Below are positions 60,721 through 64,000 of a stretch of 64,000 nt of DNA, one piece after another. This stretch comes from Acridotheres tristis (taxonomy: Eukaryota > Chordata > Aves > Passeriformes > Sturnidae): assembly GCA_037013685.1 (NCBI GenBank), contig CM072897.1, positions 16,290,643 through 16,354,642 of the forward strand, written 5' to 3'. A program made the position numbers and the translations under genes. Positions within the stretch are counted from its first letter, which is position 1, and every line of letters starts with the position of its first letter. The notes below the pieces were generated by a model that worked only from the letters and a program-made list of their open reading frames with translations, was not told the origin of the DNA and made no database searches.

Positions 60721-62464
60721 ATTCACTTCCCATCGTTTACAATCTCTGCAATGAATGACAGGGAATCTGAAAAAGCAGCAACTTCATACATATTTGACAA
60801 TCTATTCCTTCTGCCAACAGAACACTATAGTTAATCAGAAGCACTCCTTCCTTTTCTAGCACCTGGTGCATATTAATTGCTGCAGCTCCATTGCTGTGAC
60901 TGCCAAGGCACTGTAAGCACTGAGAGGCACTGGGAACTGAGAGGAAACGTGTCCCATGTGCTCCTGAGGACAAGCCCACTGTGCACACACACACACGAAG
61001 TTATGGAAATGTTAGTCTCAATGAGGCACCCAGGCTTGTGGGTGCTCTCACCACTGCCATCCTTCTCCACCTCCAATCCAGCATTTGACACCTCCTCCAG
61101 CTTCATTTAACTCACACAACAAGTTCTGCCAGAGAATCCACCCTTGTCAGTAAAGCAACATCCACAGCCACAACAAATTAATAGTAATAAACGAGTAGTG
61201 TCTTATATTGACAGTAAACTGGTGGGTGTGATGAAGAAAAGATACTCATTTGCTTGATACATTGTGGGATATTAAAATCAATGCCTGATATTTCCAACTA
61301 TGAACCGAATCAATTGTTTTTATAAGCTGAAGCCTTCTCCTTCCTTCAAGCACTAAAAAAAACCTTAGCCTAAAAAATAAGCACTGATTGTAAGGAGGCA
61401 CATTGAGAAAGTTGAGGAAAATGGTGGTAAGGGGTCAGATACTTTTTTGTCAGGTCAAAAAAACACAGGAGCTTGCTGTTTGCAGTTTGTTTCCTTTACA
61501 TTCACGTTCATGGTTTTCATTAATTATTTTTAAAATAAAAATCCTATGGCCAACTTCATATTCAACCATATTCCTTGTAGTAATTTCCCTTCTGAATTAC
61601 ATGTGTATAAAAGGCAGTGCCAGGAAAGAACTGTAGCTGCCTGGCAGGAGCAAATGCATGTAGAAAGTGCTGCACAGGTGTCAGAACATTCTTGTTTATA
61701 ATGATCTGGTCATGAATAAACACATACCATGGCATCCCAGAGCACCAAGGCTTGCCTCTTTTACTTGAAGAGAAACACAGCAGTGGAGAGGGTGTCAATG
61801 CTACAGTGTGCAAGCAAATAGTATTTCTAAAGGGAAAGAGGGGAGTGAGAGTAGAAGGCAGAACAATATTTTTATGTGACACAGACCAGCTCATACTACA
61901 AAATTTCACTGGCACAGTTATGTCAGCAGCGAGAACAAAAAAACCAAAATACGCCCACAAGTGGCATCACAACACCAACAAAGCCTCCTAGAGAGAAGAA
62001 ACTTTTCAGCAAACTGTCACTTGGTCAGTACAGTTTCTATCATTTAATCAGATTGTTTTAAAACAGCCAAAAGGATCCATCTGACAGTGCTTCACTGTTC
62101 TCTCGAGCAAGGAACCACTCAGCCTACACCTCCTGGTCCGTACAGGTGTTGGGTGCATCTCCCCTAAGTGCCCCATCTAACAGGACAAGCCTCACACCCC
62201 AAACCACCCCTCCTGGGCAGTGCTCACTGCCTCTGGCTATTGACACAGCACCCAGACAAGCCACAAGTCTGTGTCTCAGAGGCTTCTGAAAGAAGATCCT
62301 ACCTAGAGATCTACAGCCTGCTAATCTGCTGTCTCTGAAATGCAGAGCCACTTGGTCCAATTAGAACTGCAGGGAATATTCATCCTGTCCCTGACTAAGA
62401 TGAAGCACTTCTTTCAAAAGCTACTGTGGCACGGTGCCAGCACTAGCAAGTCCAAGTGTTCTGC

Positions 62465-62800
62465 GTGGAGCCAAGAGTTATTAATTAGTTTTATTAGTGG
62501 CAGGTCCTTAATGTGAAGTGACAGCGAAAGAGAGAATATCGCATCACTACTGAAATATAAATTGTCCAGATTTCAGTTTTGTTGCTCCACAACACATACA
62601 GGCGGCCAGCCAGGGAAGAGTGAGGAAGAGTGAACACAGCCAAATGCCTGTATTCAGTGTTCCTGTATATTAATGGCACACTGAAAAGACTCTGTTACCT
62701 CAGGTGGCTCTCCGGGGAACTGTTCATGAATTTTAATTATGAGGGAGGGAACATTTTGAAAAATAATGCTGCCTGCATGTTAGCATTGAGCATGGCCTAA
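62465..62800. promoter_or_regulatory. Candidate conserved regulatory element
   Basis: High-complexity sequence with dense regulatory-type words: GTTATTAATTAGTTTTATTAG, CCTTAATGTGAAGTGACAG, GAATATCGCATCAC, TTCATGAATTTTAATTATGAG and AATAATGCTGCCTGCATG. The texture resembles vertebrate conserved non-coding elements. It also contains the microexon-like interval at 62699-62719. Conservation is not demonstrable from one sequence. Confidence 0.3.
62699..62719 (-). other. Microexon-like 21-nt interval
   Basis: On the - strand a pyrimidine-rich region ending AATTCATGAACAG and a donor CCTGAG|GTAACA flank exactly 21 bases. Two of three frames are open, reading FPGEPPE or SPESHL. Neural microexons of 3-27 nt typically keep frame and sit in strongly conserved flanks, which would fit the regulatory-looking surroundings. 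No host gene is identified, so this stays a candidate. Confidence 0.2.
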
Positions 62801-64000
62801 GCTACAGCAGTCACTTCCCATGAAAATAAAATAGGCAAGATAAGGAGGAGAAAGCCTACTCTCTTTTGCTTCAGTAGGACTGCTAGTCTTTGCAGAAGGG
62901 GTCTTGGCCTCAAGGATGGATTCAGCTTTCAGAGATCAGCCTAAGAAATGTCTGAGCATAAGCAATATTAATTCTTGTATAGACTAATGCAGACATGTAG
63001 GCAATGAGGTCACAGACAGACACTTGGAAAAAACTGTCCCATGTCAAATGCCTCAAAGGAGAGATCATTGCTGAACAGGTCAGCAATGAGTCTTGAGCAC
63101 AGTTAAGCCCAGTGATGCCTTCAGGCCTGCAGCTTGTTCATGGTGTCCACTGGGAGCCCAGACTGAGAGGCTGTCCAGGAGGGGCACACATGGGAAGGGA
63201 ATACTCAGAAGTAACATCAGACACAGGATGGAAAATGCAGTATGAAAATGGAGGTGCAATCACCTACATGAAGCCACATCACAACTGTTTTAGAGCACAG
63301 CATTTACACACTGCTCTGCTCCTCTACCTCCATCTGGAGATTATGTGACATGTCACATTAAGGTTGCTTCCAACATCCACTCCAGTATGGCTCCTCCACA
63401 ATACAAGGAATAGGAAGTGGAAGTACAAGCCTGCAGACCAGACCTCCAGCTAAATGAGCTGTCATTGTTATTGCTTAAAACTGCTCATGGGAAAGAGAGG
63501 AGAGTCTCTCTAGCAGTGCCCCCATCTCCTTTTCCCTTTCCAACAGTCCACTGACCACCACATGACTTTTTCACTTGGAAGGAAAAATACCGGTGGGGGG
63601 TGTAGGGGAGAGAGAAAGAAAAGAAGAAGAGAAAAGGGGTAAATAACCAACCATTCAAAACAAATCCTTGTGTCTGCTTTGCCACAAAGCCCTCCAATCC
63701 CAGCACTGCTCTGCAGCAACTGCCACAGATCTGAGCAATCACAGTTATCTCTGAGTAACAGCGTACCTGCAAGAAAAGACCTGGAAAAACATTAATCTGA
63801 TGGAAAGCTTTAAAGCAGCTGCATTAAACAAAGCCAGCCAAGGCTACTCTTGCAACTTCTGAAGTAAATAATTTCCCCATGGAAAGGAGCCCCATGGACT
63901 AAACTAATAAAGAGAACTGTATGATCTAATGGTAATATTTTTAATTAAGTTAGCTTTATCAGATTGGCAGGAATGAAGCGATACCCTAAAGAAAACTAAC

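Larger units (their letters stand above)
60721..64000. other. Non-coding DNA to the right edge
   Basis: No supported gene. A short CA run lies at 60984-60996. A GC-richer patch at 62100-62350 has one open - frame of 78 codons without a recognised product. The candidate conserved element at 62465-62800 is listed separately. Nothing else is recognised up to the edge. Confidence 0.5.

Noticed and set aside
1..64000. CRISPR array, phage, operon, tRNA or rRNA
   Set aside because: No regularly spaced repeats, no gene clusters and no tRNA-like B box with cloverleaf were seen. The window is vertebrate nuclear DNA.

Overview
This is a vertebrate nuclear window, most likely from a bird. The main evidence is its repeats: three fragments of CR1 non-LTR retrotransposon 3' ends carrying the hallmark avian words (for example 'gttgcccagagaggtggtgg'-type phrases and their reverse complements), one older and more diverged CR1/L3-like fragment, one L2-like 3' end, and one MIR/CORE-SINE. 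There are no Alu, B1 or other mammalian young SINEs in 64 kb. Overall repeat load is low. Many A-rich tracts broken up by C lie along the + strand. A songbird is my guess within birds, but the order is not established.

I see no gene that I can name and no long convincing coding exon. The reading frames present are short (174 residues at most), often open on both strands or in several frames, and look like nothing I recognise. No bacterial-style operon, tRNA, rRNA, CRISPR array or complete transposon was seen. The window reads as intergenic desert and/or long introns between two CpG-rich patches: one cut by the left edge (1-370) and one small isolated island at 54541-54794.

Layout. 1-370: CpG island. 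371-12942: mostly unique AT-rich DNA with A/C-rich tracts and a cluster of TAATT homeodomain cores at 1941-2079. 12943-13325: ancient CR1/L3-like fragment. 13326-20924: unique. 20925-21060: MIR. 22854-24284: three exon-like intervals on the - strand. 24285-37971: unique, with one + strand exon-like interval at 35971-36111. 37972-39733: two CR1 fragments in opposite orientations. 45128-45252: a three-unit, roughly 42-bp minisatellite. 50760-50935: L2-like remnant. 53557-53757: CR1. 54541-54972: CpG island followed by a well-formed exon-like interval. 56318-56455: a 138-bp T-free, largely homopurine tract. 60633-60720: an unnamed ancient amniote repeat. 62465-62800: an enhancer-like element that contains a 21-nt microexon-like interval.

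The genes cannot be said to work together because none is established. The most useful leads are the exon-like intervals with good splice signals on both sides. In 64 kb many such pairs arise by chance, so each is offered as a candidate with low confidence. By eye the + strand looks richer in A than T and in many lines richer in C than G. That would fit transcription from the - strand across much of the window, but I could not count it.
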